From assembly GCA_001630475.1 (NCBI GenBank), contig KV419395.1, positions 310,001 through 374,000 on the forward strand: a DNA stretch of 64,000 nucleotides. The letters are read 5' to 3'. The DNA comes from Sistotremastrum niveocremeum HHB9708. Lineage: Eukaryota > Basidiomycota > Agaricomycetes > Sistotremastrales > Sistotremastraceae. Below are positions 32,826 to 45,006 of this stretch, in pieces. Position 1 is the stretch's first letter. The number at the start of each line of letters is the position of its first letter. The position numbers were made by a program, and so were the translations under genes. The notes under the pieces were generated by a model that saw nothing but the letters and a program-made list of their open reading frames with translations, was not told the DNA's origin and ran no database searches.

Positions 32826-34789
32826 ATGCTGGCTGAACGCGATTTTCCATCAAGCTCGACGTTTGTGGGAGAAGAAAATTCTCAAGTCTCGAGGCCATCC
32901 AATCAGCACGAAATTCTTCAATGGATTTTGAGGCCGGAATCGACTGTCAAGTGTTTCATTGGAGATGTTTTGGCCATGTCATTGCAGGACGTTGCAGGTC
33001 AGTTCATTCATCATCTCAATGAGCTTGTCTCATTGTATGTGCAGGCACCCCGGTATACCATCTAGGGCGGGTCCCTTGCCGGACAGTGAAGATCACGGGC
33101 ATTGTAGTTGGAGTGAGTGAGTTTGAACGAAGAAATGTGATCACCCGTGCGTCGTTCTATGAATTCCTGTACACTGTTCTTATATCTGACATTTGTCGCT
33201 AGTTGATGATGGCTCAGGAGTCATCGAGTGTGTGCAGCCCAAAACACCTGTGAAGCCTCCCTCGATGAGCACTCAAACCTCTTCATCTCAATCATGGAGA
33301 ACCAGTTCTCAAGCCAGTCTGCAATCTAAGGAAGACCGTCCGCCTCCCGTGGGATCTATCATCAGTATCGTCGGTCGCATAGCACCATGGCACGACTCCA
33401 GGCACTTATATATCAACGAGCTCGGTTAGCCCTCTTCTCTTGCGGCTCAGCTGCGACTCATCTCAGTTACCGACAGTGGAAGCCGAACTCAACGAAGAAT
33501 TACAGCACTGGATTGAGGTCATGGCGCTTCATGAGACCTACTACCACATCGCAGAACCATTTCAAATATCTGCTGCACCTCCTACACCACTGGTGGCAGT
33601 ACCGCAAACGCCACAAAGAGCGAGAACGCAGCCGTCAACTCCATCAACACGCAGCACAATAACTTCAGTCGCCACAGACTCCAGCCCTGCAGGACCAGGC
33701 ACCTTCGTAAGTCTTTCCACGCACCAAATTTCATCTCGCTCATGTCGCGTACAGAGCCCCATTCGACTGAAGCACCCATCACGACTTCACTCATACGATC
33801 TTACCTCGCATACTTTCCGAATATATCTAAAGCACTACCTGGATAACGCCGCTAATACCGAGACTGAACCGATCCCTTTTTCGCCCGACACACCAAAGAA
33901 ATCAGACGCAGACAGAACTCCCAAGGCACATCGCACCCTTTTATCCGAACGCACACCCAAAGCGAACGGCTCCACCTCCTATATGCTGGATAAATCGAAA
34001 AGCCCATTCGACGATGATCGGCCCAAAGGATTCACACTCTCCTATCTGAGAAGAGTTCCGGAACTCGGCGACCTTGCCTTGAGGATCGTAGCAGCAGAGC
34101 GCAAACGACGAGCTAGAGAAGAGAGGAAGAAGGAGAAGGAAAGAGGAGCCAAATCAAATTCGAAACAATCTCACAAGGAGAATGAAGGAGCTACGAAGAA
34201 AGACTCGGAATCCGATCGAACGAAGTCTAAACGATTGTTTGAATGGGCACTTCGTACATTGAGCCGAGAGGGGGCCCTCGTTCTATGGGACGGCCCAAGC
34301 TGGGACATCAACCCCAATATCGCTTCGAATCTAGAAGCTCACGACCATCTCTGGCGCTCACGCACAGCAGATGCTTCCTCGCGAACTGTCCTTACCGACT
34401 CTCAATCCGCCAGCATTACATGCACGACAATCAAAGAGGATCCAGACGACGAACTCAGTGATCCAGATCCTACCGAAGATGTTTATATCTCGGTAACAAT
34501 CCCTTTACTTGCGGAAAAGGTTGCGGAGACTATACTAGCGATGGAATGTTCGTCGATGAAAGAGCGCCAAAAGTATGCCGTTCCGGGAGATGATCCTTGC
34601 AAAGCGTATGGAAGGTATGCTGCTATCAAAGCAAGGCCGCCGTCTCCTGGTGAAATCGTGCGCTGGATCGCCCGAGATGTTGGTTGGTCGCATATCGGCG
34701 AAAGAGCAGTACTCGAGGCATTGGAGTTACTGGAAAGTCAAGATCGAGTCGATAAGGCTGGTGGAGGGAGATGGACTTGGGTGCATTGA
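32826..34789 (+). CDS. STN1: CST complex subunit Stn1 (telomere capping)
   Basis: Five exons (32826-32997, 33045-33146, 33203-33424, 33477-33706, 33755-34789) give 586 residues. The N-terminal OB fold is clear: YHLGRVPCRTVKITGIVVGV, LDDGSGVIEC and GSIISIVGRIAPW, followed by ELNEELQHWIEV. A second conserved part, SPIRLKHPSRLHS with FRIYLKHYLDN, and a C-terminal winged-helix-like region (IVRWIARDVGWSHIGERAVLEALELL) complete the fungal Stn1 plan. Stn1 binds single-stranded telomere ends with Ten1 and helps fill in the C-strand. The fourth intron is exactly 48 nt and contains no in-frame stop, so the whole of 33440-34789 is one open frame; I treat it as an intron because GTAAGT..ACAG joins two conserved blocks. 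A Lys/Glu-rich linker fills about 385-425. Confidence 0.9.
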
Positions 34790-35210
34790 CGTTGTATGCC
34801 ATACTGATTTTTATTGCTATATCTATGCAGACGTCTTATTCTGCTTGTCTCGTGTATCTTTACTCGTCTTCAACCTCTTTTTCGCGGGCCTGACTCTAGA
34901 TCTGATCGTATCGATTCATCACTTATTTTGTAGACATCGCATAATGTACATGTTTGGAACCCAAAATCAGAAGATCATCACACCTTACACGCATCGCCAG
35001 GCTACCAGGTTCACCAGATTAAGAATCCGCTACGTCTGCGACGGAATATGGGGGCTCAATGAGATACCTGTTGCTTTCTGCTCCCCCATCTCGCGGATCA
35101 GGCGATTTCGTAGCCTTACGAGACACTTGTGAGTAGACGGCGACTTGCTTGACGTTGATGATGCTGTCCATCAGGTGAGCAGATGAGATGCAGCGAACAA
35201 AGTAGACGCA
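34790..35210. other. Convergent intergenic region
   Basis: Lies between the STN1 stop and the end of the large minus-strand gene. Alternative last exons of the latter could extend down to a stop at about 35030. No independent gene is recognised. Confidence 0.4.
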
Positions 35211-38200
35211 CTAGTTTATTGTCTGGTCTTCTTGACTCAAACCTGCATCGGCGCCGAAGAACTTCACCAAAGTCAGATCAATCGCTAATCAGGCGGGGAA
35301 ATTCGCTTACTTCAGCCAGAGACTCGCCGAAGGCTCCAATACTTGCACGTCCGCCAACCCATATCTTTACTATAGCTAAGGGTGCGACATCAGTATCGAG
35401 AAGGACTCATTCTGGTGAATGGTAACTTACAGATTTCCATTCCAATGCCGGCGATAAGCTCGCCAATCCCTGTCTCAGCTAGTCCAGCGCCCAGAGTCGT
35501 TAACGATGCCAGCTCAACTGCGCCACCTGCGACTAAGAAGGCACCGCTAGCTACATCGAGCTGACCTACTTGACTTCAGTGAATGAACTAAGACAATGGC
35601 GTATGGTTTACCATTAAGTTTTTGGGATCCGCCTTTCTCCAGTTCTTGAGCGCCGGACAGAATGTTGAGAACACCGAAAGCAACGTTCAAGGCCCCGGAA
35701 AGGAATTTACTGAATTTTTCCAGTGATCTGATCAAGCTTAATCAGTTCAGGCCTCGTAGATTACGCAACGAGAACACACTTCAAGGTGTCCTTTATCTTT
35801 GCCGCTTCCTCGACCATCTCAACTGATCCTGATTCAAGAGATTTGATCTGTTGGAAGCGAAGGTATGTTTCTGCGGAAGGAAAATTGACGATTAGATTAT
35901 CCTTCGGTTTGGGAATATTGTTCTAACCTGCGATCTTGGTGCCAAATTGTACTGCGGCGACTGCATCTCCAATGACACTCACGACGTTCTTCGCGATGCC
36001 TATGGCCCCTTCTTGATCATTGGCCTCCCAACTGGCCACTGTTCCTGCTATCATTGCCGCTAGGACAAGGTCTCAGGACGACAATATCGCAATATAGTGA
36101 TGTCAATTACCTGCCATCAGACCTGTGAAGGCAGTGTCGACGCCGGTGACCTTCAGATTAGTCCTGACTTCCCCTAGAATAGATGGCAATGAGCAATGGT
36201 GATGAAAAGTCAAGCAGAACTCACCAAGTGCCTTTTTCAGCTCGGGAGTCAAATTATATTCGGCCGATCTGATTGACGCTTCCTGGGCTACATTGGTTCC
36301 TGAGGGTTGCACTGCTCCCTCGAGTTCAACGGTAACAGGTCGTGTTGCGGGCCTCGGCTCAACGACAGGACGATCGCCTGGTGCCCCGATAGCTTGTTGC
36401 CTCTGAATGATGCTCGCTATCTCGGCGCCAATATTTTTAATCCCGAGATCTACGCCTTCCGCGTTAGGGAGAATAAGCCCAAGAGTACCTTGCAGTAGCA
36501 TCGAGAATTGCCTGTCGGATCATGAATCATCATTATCGTTCCGCCAAGCACGTTTCACAACAACGTACATGAGTGGACCAGCGAAACGAGCGAGCTAGAC
36601 AAGGCTGAGTTTTCGTATCAGCAGCATCGACAAACGTGCTTACATTAAGCTCCCAAGTAGCAGGCAGTGAGCCGTCAGACTTGGGTGTGACAGTTATCGG
36701 GATCTCAGAAACAATATTTGAGTTGATTGGGGAAGGATTTTGCACTATTGATCGATTTGCCAGATAGCTATCAGTCGAGGTCAGCCACACAGCCACTACG
36801 AACGAAAGTTGAGATACCTGAGAACCGTGCGGTTTAAAGCAAGTCCACTTGTGCTGACTTGCTGCACCATAGCATTGATTAGCTTTGTACGAGCCCGATC
36901 AGTCAACTGATTGAATGAAGGTTCCATTCTTGGATCTGTGAGTACTGCTGCGAAGGCTGCGGCGGCACTGCCAAATGCTGCTGGGAATAAAGGGTTCGTG
37001 CTAAAGTACTGTGGAAGTAGCTGGTTTTGCAAGGTAGTCCGCTTATTCATGTACGCCGGCGAGGCAAATGCAGTGTTTAGAAATTGATCAGCCACGGGCC
37101 CGCCAATCCGGAATTTCCAGTAGTTTGGTACATTACGACCCTCGTCGGTGTTGACGGTCCATCCAGGAGGACTATCCCACAGTTGCCTCAACACCTTTCA
37201 GAAAAATCAGTTTCTAGCACTCCCTCCGGCGACTGTTTGAATACTGACCGATAGTTGCAAGATGTACTTAGCGACTTTCGGATAGTCCGCATCAGTGGTC
37301 TAAGCGCTGGTCAACATCATATATGTTTACTGCATCGGGCGAGATCTTACCCATGTTGGGTCCCAACTGACTTGCAAGAAGTCGTTGTTAGTGAACGGGT
37401 TTATACTGTTCCCGCTGCCATCTTGCACTAGAACGGAATCAAGATAACAATCGTCGCCGGGGATCAGTACTTACGCCATTGTTTCCTCGAATCCACTAGG
37501 CGGCAATTAGAAACGTCTAAACGAATAAAGTGTCTCGTACCAGATAAGCCCTCTGAAACAGCGGATTTCCATTGACTGTAAACGTCTGGATTCACGGCGG
37601 GAATCATGTTGTTTGCGAAGAAATCTTCATACAAGACTTGACGTCCAGATCCCGTCAAGATGCGAGTCTTGAGGGCGGAAGCAGTGGCGCTAGGATCCAG
37701 GCTGAAGTTCAAAGACAAGTCAGAAGCAACATGGACTTGGCCGATGTGGAAGCGATACTAAAATCGTTTATCTCAGCATCGAGAAACGAGAGACAGGCCT
37801 TCGGAAATACCTGAGGGAAAAGAGCCATCCACGCCGTTGGTCTATATTGAGGAGGAGTAGTTGAAAGTGGATCTGCGGTCCAGCCTGGGGTGGGTAATTC
37901 ACTGGCAAAGTCTGAAGGCAGATGAGGCTCCGCGAGAACGTCGGAGACTGCGAAGGTGCTCCACATGTTGATGGTAGAAGAATCTGTGATGCCCTGGGAT
38001 CCCAAAGCGGTGGTGTAGTACGGTCCAGAGTGCGAGGGTCTGTAGTCTTCTTTCAGATAACCCAACAGGCCATACGCTAGCTGATTCGTCGAATCGGTTG
38101 GCACCTCCTTCTGGATAGCTGCAGACCACGACACACCACTAGTCTTCAGTCCCTTGAAAGATAGGGTGGGTACGCCACCGACGAGACCGAGATAGGGTTC

Positions 38201-41200
38201 CAAAGTAGTTCGCAATGGCAAGAGACCCGCGATGGCAGGATTGGGAACGTTGGACTTCCCTGCGGTGGGAGGTTGTAAAGGCACTTGCAGCTGCAGAATA
38301 CGGCCTCCCGCCGATTTTGTAGGAGCTACGAGCCATGCAGACTGAGGATTCTGAGCTGAGCTCGTGAACATGGCAACTGGACGCTGGCCAATGACTTCAA
38401 GAAGGGCAACGGAAGGAGTGACATCGAAGGCCCAATGATCGGTCGTTGCCTGCAGGTTTCATGAGAAGGCATTGCCGGTTTTGTTATTGTACTGTATGAG
38501 ACTCACAGGTGTGCCACTCAAATTATCGAATCCAAAAGTGAGGCCATTATCTAACATGGCAGTACTCCAGCCGGTGATGACTTGAGTGCCGTCAGAATTG
38601 GTTTTAGTTTGTACGCTGAGAGTAAAATCCTTGTCAATTCCGCCATCTTCATTGTACGTGAAATGTAGCGTTGCGGGTGAGTTATTGACGTTGTCGATTT
38701 TGTAGCATGCGACCGACACACGGCTTTGAGTAGCGCCAGTATATGATCCGCTCACAGTTGGATATGCCCAATCGCCTGTGTTCGGGATGCCAGACACCGG
38801 ATTGGAAACATCGCCATTCGTGATAGTCTAGAGTCTCGATTAGTCGGTTAATGATTGAGAAGTGATGGACACCAACAATGCTCCAACTATCTTGATCTGC
38901 TGGGGTAGCCGCCAACGTAACCACGATATTGGCAGTGCTGGATTAATTGATGAGCGGGTATATCATCTCATACAAAAGAGACGCACGATGGGCTCAAAGT
39001 GATCTGACTACTCGCATTGAGGGGACTGGTGCCATTGGGAATAATCAAATTCTTCGCAGATTGGTCTCCAGATGCATTTTTGGAGTTTGCGACGGTCAAG
39101 GCGCCGAATCCGGCAGCTACGAATCCGGTAGTTGAGCTAATGAACAGCATATATAATTGAAATAGCACTCACGAGTCGCAGGTGCGATGTAGGTTAAGGT
39201 AAACGAACACGAGAAACTACTGTCTCGTGGGAGATGAGATTGCGAGACGTCCAAAGCTAAAACTCCAGCGCCATTGTTGAGCGTTCCCGAGGTCATATTG
39301 GCTATTGAGTACGGCTGTACTTCGAATATCCAAAAATCACCATCGACAACTGTGTTAGGATTAACGGTCCCAGCTACACCGGCTACGGTCGTTCCCGTCC
39401 AGTGCAAGTTCAACGTGCAGGTCGAACCATCAGAGAGTGTGATAGGCACATTCCTGACGTCAGTAGAAACTGCCGCAAGAGATCCAGACGGTGCTACAAA
39501 ACCACTTGCGTATTTTCCCCATTCTCGTACGCTGTAGGTCATGGAAGCCTGATTGACTTTGACTTCCAAATAAACAGGATCAGATCCTCCATAAGTGACC
39601 GAGTCTACTACGAAGTCAAGCTTCGAGCCAAGGTTTCCCGTGATGATATGCATCGGTGGGGGAGTTGTGGATGGTGGATTAGTTGGCGGTATCGAAAGCG
39701 GGACAGTACCATAGACTCCAACACAGGTGCCTTTGGTTTCGTCAATGAATGGAGCGGCAGTGGTGGCAGGATACCACAAGTGGATGATCGAAGAAGTAAA
39801 GGTGTAAGGGGATGCGAAGATGTGATAACCTGGAGAAGCGAATGCGCCATTCGAAGGTTGATATAGGACCGAGAACTATAGAGGAATGAGGAATGGACTT
39901 GGTCACGATGGCATACTACGCACCCAGGTATCGTATATTAAATTATAGTCAGCTCCATCAGGGAACTGGAGGCCGAATCTTGTACTATACGCCTGAAGCA
40001 CTGAAGGCATTACGGTGGCATCTTTCAGGGACAGGATACCGTTCGCAATGGCACCGGCGGGATCGGACAAAGTTAGGTTCGTATTATTGATGTCAAGCGT
40101 GCAGACGTAGACTTGCAGAATTTCCGAACGACTTCGCTGAAAAAGTAGCACAGAAGTATCAGAGACTTGCACGATTGACACTTGACCATTTCCGTTCGCG
40201 ATAGCCTGTGCAGTACTGGATGCATCATGGCGGTCAACCGCAGTCGAAAAACAGGCGAAGGAGGAAATATTACCTGACGCTCATCAAAGGCTTCCAAGAT
40301 GAAGCGAAAGGCGGGATGCCACCGCCTTGTCCTTGATAAATAGTATAGAAGAGGTTAGACGGTCTGGCCGTTGTAGCTGGCTCGCTTGCAACAACAAGGG
40401 TGTATTTTACAGTGGGGGCAGTCGAAATAGTCAGCGGAGCAGAACCCAGACACTAGACGTACAGATGAGAGAGAGAGAGATCCAAGAAGGGCGCAGACTC
40501 ACAGTGCAGGAGATATCCTCAGCGGGATTTGGTGGAGCTCCTAAGGTTGCGGAAGCCACTGCATCCGAGGGAACTGTATAGGTGATATATCCAGTCATAT
40601 AGACCATGTACAGGGTAGCGTCCACTTTAATTCCATCGATGAAACCGCCATCGTTGTACACTAAACTTTGGGGTGGACGCGCGAAGCTCACGAGATTGAC
40701 GGACGGTAAACTCGCGGGATTCACGAAGTACGGATCTAAAATATATGCACACGGTTGAGCCATTGCGCGACGCAGGACGCGGAGTCGCAAAACTTCTTAC
40801 CAACTGGTCTTGTGAAAGCTGTGGGGACCAGAATGATCTTGTCGATGCCGATCATGATTTCATTCGGATTGCTGGTTTCGATAAGACAAGGAGCAGCTCG
40901 AGCGGCTTGATTAGCTGCATCGTTACCGATTTGATAGCTGAACGAGATACAATCAGCAAATATCGGAGTCAATCAATGTTAGGTAGCATACTTTGGATTT
41001 TTTACCTACAGAGACATAATCAGTCAACGACGAGAAGAAGTAGAAGATAGACTCACCAGCTGGTAGATCCCAAATATTTCTTCGGGTCTGCTCGGATACT
41101 CTTGACTTGAATCATCGACAACCCATTGGTTGGGATAGTTTCCCGCCTGTGTGTACGTAGTTGCTGTGGTGTCCATTCGCGCACACCTCCAGCCTTTTCC

Positions 41201-42363
41201 ATCGACCCAGACTCGCAGGGCAACAGGGGAGCCATTGACGAGCAACCCAGTGCCTTCGAGCTCCATAAGCTGTGTGGTTATCCCGCTCTCATCGATTAGG
41301 GCATGATTCACGCCATAAACCGAGAGCCCATTGCCGGACCAGTCAAAGGTATCTCCCTGCAAGTATATAAGACTCGTTTGAGAGAGAATCACGGGAGTAC
41401 TCACAGCACCAGCACTCTTGGGATTGTTGTCGAAATCCCCGACCCACGAGGGGTAGTTGGCTTCGTTCGTAGTGTCAGGCAATCCCTGTAGCAATGTATA
41501 GGACAGATACAAAGATAAGATGACCGGAGCGCCGTACCTGATTCCACTGAGAGTTCGGAGCTGGGGGAGTTGCGGTGAATGAAACCGGTATAGTCATCGC
41601 ACAAACCGAAGGCTTTGCGGTGTCGGTATAAGAACCAAGAATGGGAACATAGGCAATAGCTCCAGGTCCCGAAACGCTCGAAACAGGTGATGAATTGCTT
41701 GAGACAGTAAGTGAAACACCGAGATCGTACTGGCCTGCGCAAAAAATCAAAATCAATTTCACAACACTCAACGAGACTCAGACCTTCAAACGGAAGGAGC
41801 GGCGAGGCGAAATGAACGAGGCCTGTCTTGGTGATGGTGTTCGTGATTTGAATCCATCCGGAAACGCTGACGGGGGCTGGTGCGCCTGATGTTCCATTCC
41901 AGGAGGTTTGCCTGGTGGTCTTGGGTGTATAGGTGACACTCGCGGTCGCTCCGTCGGGCGCATTGTACAAACCAACAACACAGTTGGTGCCACCTTGACA
42001 AGGTACGGTGTTCCCTATCCCGCTAGACAGGTCGTACAATAGAACCTTGGGTAAATTGGCGTTTGAAGCCCATGCGGTGCTCGCAGGTGGCACGGTCGCA
42101 GAAGTCGACGCTCCCCACCAGACTTGATACGCCTGACCCGTGGCTTGTATGGCACGGGCTGAAATAGTAAAGGTAGCAGTAGTTGCGGCCTGAGAGGTTG
42201 CTACAAAGGATATCTTGCTGTCCGTCGACGAGGACGCAATATCTCGAATTTGGACCCATAGGTAGGGAGTGTTGAGGTTAACACCTGTGAGCACAAAAGT
42301 GGTGTCGCTGGAGACAGAAAAGAGTTGAGGCGTGAAGGACGTGACGTGCGGCTTGGTAGCCAT
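35211..42363 (-). CDS. Very long protein with IPT-like beta modules and hydrophobic C-terminus
   Basis: About 29 short exons splice in phase into roughly 1,900 residues. I do not recognise the protein. It opens with VTSFTPQLFSVSSDTTFVLTG, like an IPT/TIG immunoglobulin-type domain, and continues for about 1,200 residues with beta-rich, Ser/Thr/Gly-rich modules. No signal peptide is visible. A middle part (exons near 38.4-36.8 kb) is richer in Trp/Tyr/Pro and helices (PGWTVNTDEGRNVPNYWKF). The last 250 residues are helical with two long Ala/Gly/Leu stretches (FGVLNILSGAQ; AFLVAGGAVELASLTTLGAG) that could enter membranes. The start is firm: ATG 42363 heads a 193-codon exon. The end is less so: a 17-codon last exon with stop at 35211 is simplest, but splicing to a stop near 35120 or 35030 is possible. 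Confidence 0.72.
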
Positions 42364-42653
42364 TTCCTATACGTCGATAGGCCAGACATGATTCAAGGCT
42401 CAAATGCTTTTGACCAAGAGGATGGATTCGCGTGGAGAAAGCGGAGAAGAGTTCCGGGGTCCCACCGCCCAGACTCAAGGCACCATCAGAGTCGTCGATC
42501 AATCTGATCAATCTCGATCAGGAACAATTCGGAACAACAACGCGCCCGTCGGAACTTTTCTTCATCCGCCGAAGGCCAATCGCGATCCTGCTCATCCATT
42601 CTAGACCACTCAATAACTACTATGTACGTCTCTACGCCATACTAGCTCATCCA
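42364..42653. promoter_or_regulatory. 290-bp divergent promoter of the paired unknown genes
   Basis: The two start codons face away from each other with only 290 bp between them, so expression may be coordinated. The interval includes a GATCAATCTGATCAATCTCGATCAG repeat-like patch near 42497-42521. No known factor site is assigned. Confidence 0.55.
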
Positions 42654-44721
42654 ATGTCTAACCCAAGTGCGCCAGCTGCTCCTCCAGCTCCTACGACTCC
42701 TCCAGCGCCCAACCCCAGTACATCGACTCCTGCTCAAATTGCAGCAGCCAAGTTCATCCGCGATCTCTTCTATGACCCAGTTCTTCGTGACGCATATTAC
42801 GATGCCCTCAACAAGCCCAGGGATAATATGCGTGCGAGTGCGTTAGACACTCTTCTCAAAAACAACGGCTACGCCTGTACGCACACCGACCTGGGCGATG
42901 GCTGGAAAGGTCTCTCCTTATCATCTGATTCACTGGAAGAAACTCATATCTTCTCCGACAGCATTGACAAGCCAGTCCTTGCTTGCATGGCAATCTATAT
43001 ACCAACTCCATCCAAGCAGTACAGCTGCGAATGCCGACCCTACAATTCACACGTGTGTGGTTATGGGTTCTCGCAACGGCAAAAGCATGATCGTACTCGA
43101 TGGCGTCAATATCATTGGTTACACCGATAACTTCGTCAAAGACGGAACTCTTTCTTGGTCCACCGAAAGCAGCAATGCGCCTTTGAATGGCATCATCTCC
43201 TTTGAACATAAAGTTGTCGGAGATGCCACTAATATTGGATCTCGTGTTATGAACGCTAAGCTCTGGAAGAAAGGAGACCCTACTCCAGATGCCATAACAC
43301 ACAGTGGTCACGACTTCTTTGATGACGTCAGTAAATTCGATGGAACCTATAATACCTCGTACGTGGCTTTCAGAACTCCCTCAGCGGCGTACTCAACTGT
43401 GTCTGAGTTAGTCTCATTGACCCTGTATACGGCGATGAGAGCACAGGTCCCCAAATTCAAGTCGCCGTTAACGTTGCAGCATCGGCTGTAAACTCGGCTA
43501 CTATCGATCTGAATGTCAATTCAGATAGCGGCACTCCTATAACCGTCGCAAAGAACCTTGCGGCTGATCAGAATACTGTCCAATGGTCAAATCAAAACAA
43601 TGTCAATGTGACGTGGCCAGATGCAGATACGGCGAGTAAGCAACACCTCTTGGCCCTATTTTTCTTCAGTCCTAAGCGATCGTGCAGCATGGGCACAAGG
43701 ATACATGAACTTTTCCTGGAATTATAAACCGTGAGCCAGCCTTAGATTTTGTCTTGGACTACATGAAGACTCGACGCATTTAGGTCCGTGCAGCAATCAG
43801 ATGGGACCATGTCCCAAGCCAAGATGCTACAAGGGATGAACGGTAGTATCTGGTTGGATACTTTGCAGAACTCAGTGGATGTGACAGGAGATTACGTTCC
43901 GCCGGTGAGAATACCAGCAATTCTTTCTATGTCGAGCGTTTGAACTGATGTGAATTCCCGACAGGCTGGGTAAGCTAACATGCGATAGTACGATTGCATC
44001 CGCTCATTGAATCGTCGAATTCCAATAGCTCCAGCGACATCAGCGACAACACGGCCGTCATCATAGGAGCCATCGCTTCGACCGGGCTGTTCCTGCTAAT
44101 TGGAGTCGGCCTCTTCATCAGTTTCAAGAAACTTGTCGGCTGGATCTCGAAGTTATTCCAGAATAACGAAACTACCGCGAAGGGCTTAGTTCCTTCAGAC
44201 AAGGATCAGGCTGAGCAGGACGGTGCAATCAGGGACGCCCAGACCGCCGAAAAAACTCTCGATCAAAGCGCCCAAGAGCAGGTCGTCGACAGGCTCGACC
44301 CTTCCACTTTCATTCGAGAAAAAAATGCGGAAGGAGATGAGTTTGAAAGCTTCGACGGGAATGCCGTCTACAGGGCAAGTCAACTTCTTTATGAACCACC
44401 GACAATGCTGAAATGTTCTCCCTTCTTTAGAACGACTTCGATCCCACAGGTAAAACTGCGCTTGCAGATATCAAAGCAGTCGGCGATGTAGCACCTGGAA
44501 AACAAGTCGTCGAGCGTGATGGAAGCCAGATTCAAGATCTCGACAAGGTACCAGAATTGAGCACTCCGATTCAGAACATCGAGACGGGAGAGAAAATCTT
44601 GATTTCGGAAGTTGGGGGTCAGTTTGCGCTGAAGATTCCTCTCGAGGAAGGATTCAGAGCCGAGGTATTTGGAGGAGACGGAGAGCCAATGAGAGACCTC
44701 GACCCTGTTGAGATAATTTGA
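42654..44721 (+). CDS. Single-pass membrane protein with leader-like N-terminal domain
   Basis: Exons 42654-42909, 42962-43358, 43412-43635, 43688-43730, 43784-(43845 or 43904), 43989-44374 and 44431-44721. The product is about 550 residues and not recognised. After a Pro/Ala/Thr-rich start, residues about 28-85 (AAKFIRDLFYDPVLRDAYYDAL..LLKNNGYACTHTDL) resemble the helical Nif11/nitrile-hydratase-leader fold. A beta-rich region with polar repeats follows. One hydrophobic helix (AIASTGLFLLIGVGLFISF) precedes a basic then acidic cytosolic-looking tail of about 200 residues. The exon 5-6 join is not settled: the obvious donor at 43904 is out of phase with the next exon, while a donor at 43845 restores phase but makes a 143-nt intron. 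The last intron uses a GC donor (GCAAGT). It is head-to-head with the giant gene on the minus strand. Confidence 0.7.
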
Positions 44722-45006
44722 TCGTTGGGTGCGATTTGGTGGATGTATATCATTCGGGCAGACTCAAGACCTGGTTTCTTGTATATTATCCGAGGGCCTC
44801 TTGTATATAGCGAGTGCAACGCCTCTTTGTCATCGGACCGAGCCCCTTGCACGATTTGTGAGCCACCAGTGGAATTCATTATCTTTCGCTATTGTACAAT
44901 TATATTCTCGGATAGATCAATATCCCTGATATCCATTTTCCCCAATGCATGAAATGAAACGAGAAGAACAGATGAAGGAGAGACTTCGACTAGGGCAAAG
45001 CCCGCT
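44722..45006. other. Convergent 3' regions
   Basis: 285 bp between the stop codons of two converging genes. Nothing besides presumed 3' untranslated sequence is seen. Confidence 0.4.

Noticed and set aside
33440-34789. One 449-codon exon for the STN1 C-terminal half
   Set aside because: A 48-nt GTAAGT..ACAG intron lies inside; removing it brings SPIRLKHPSRLHS next to the preceding conserved block as expected for Stn1.
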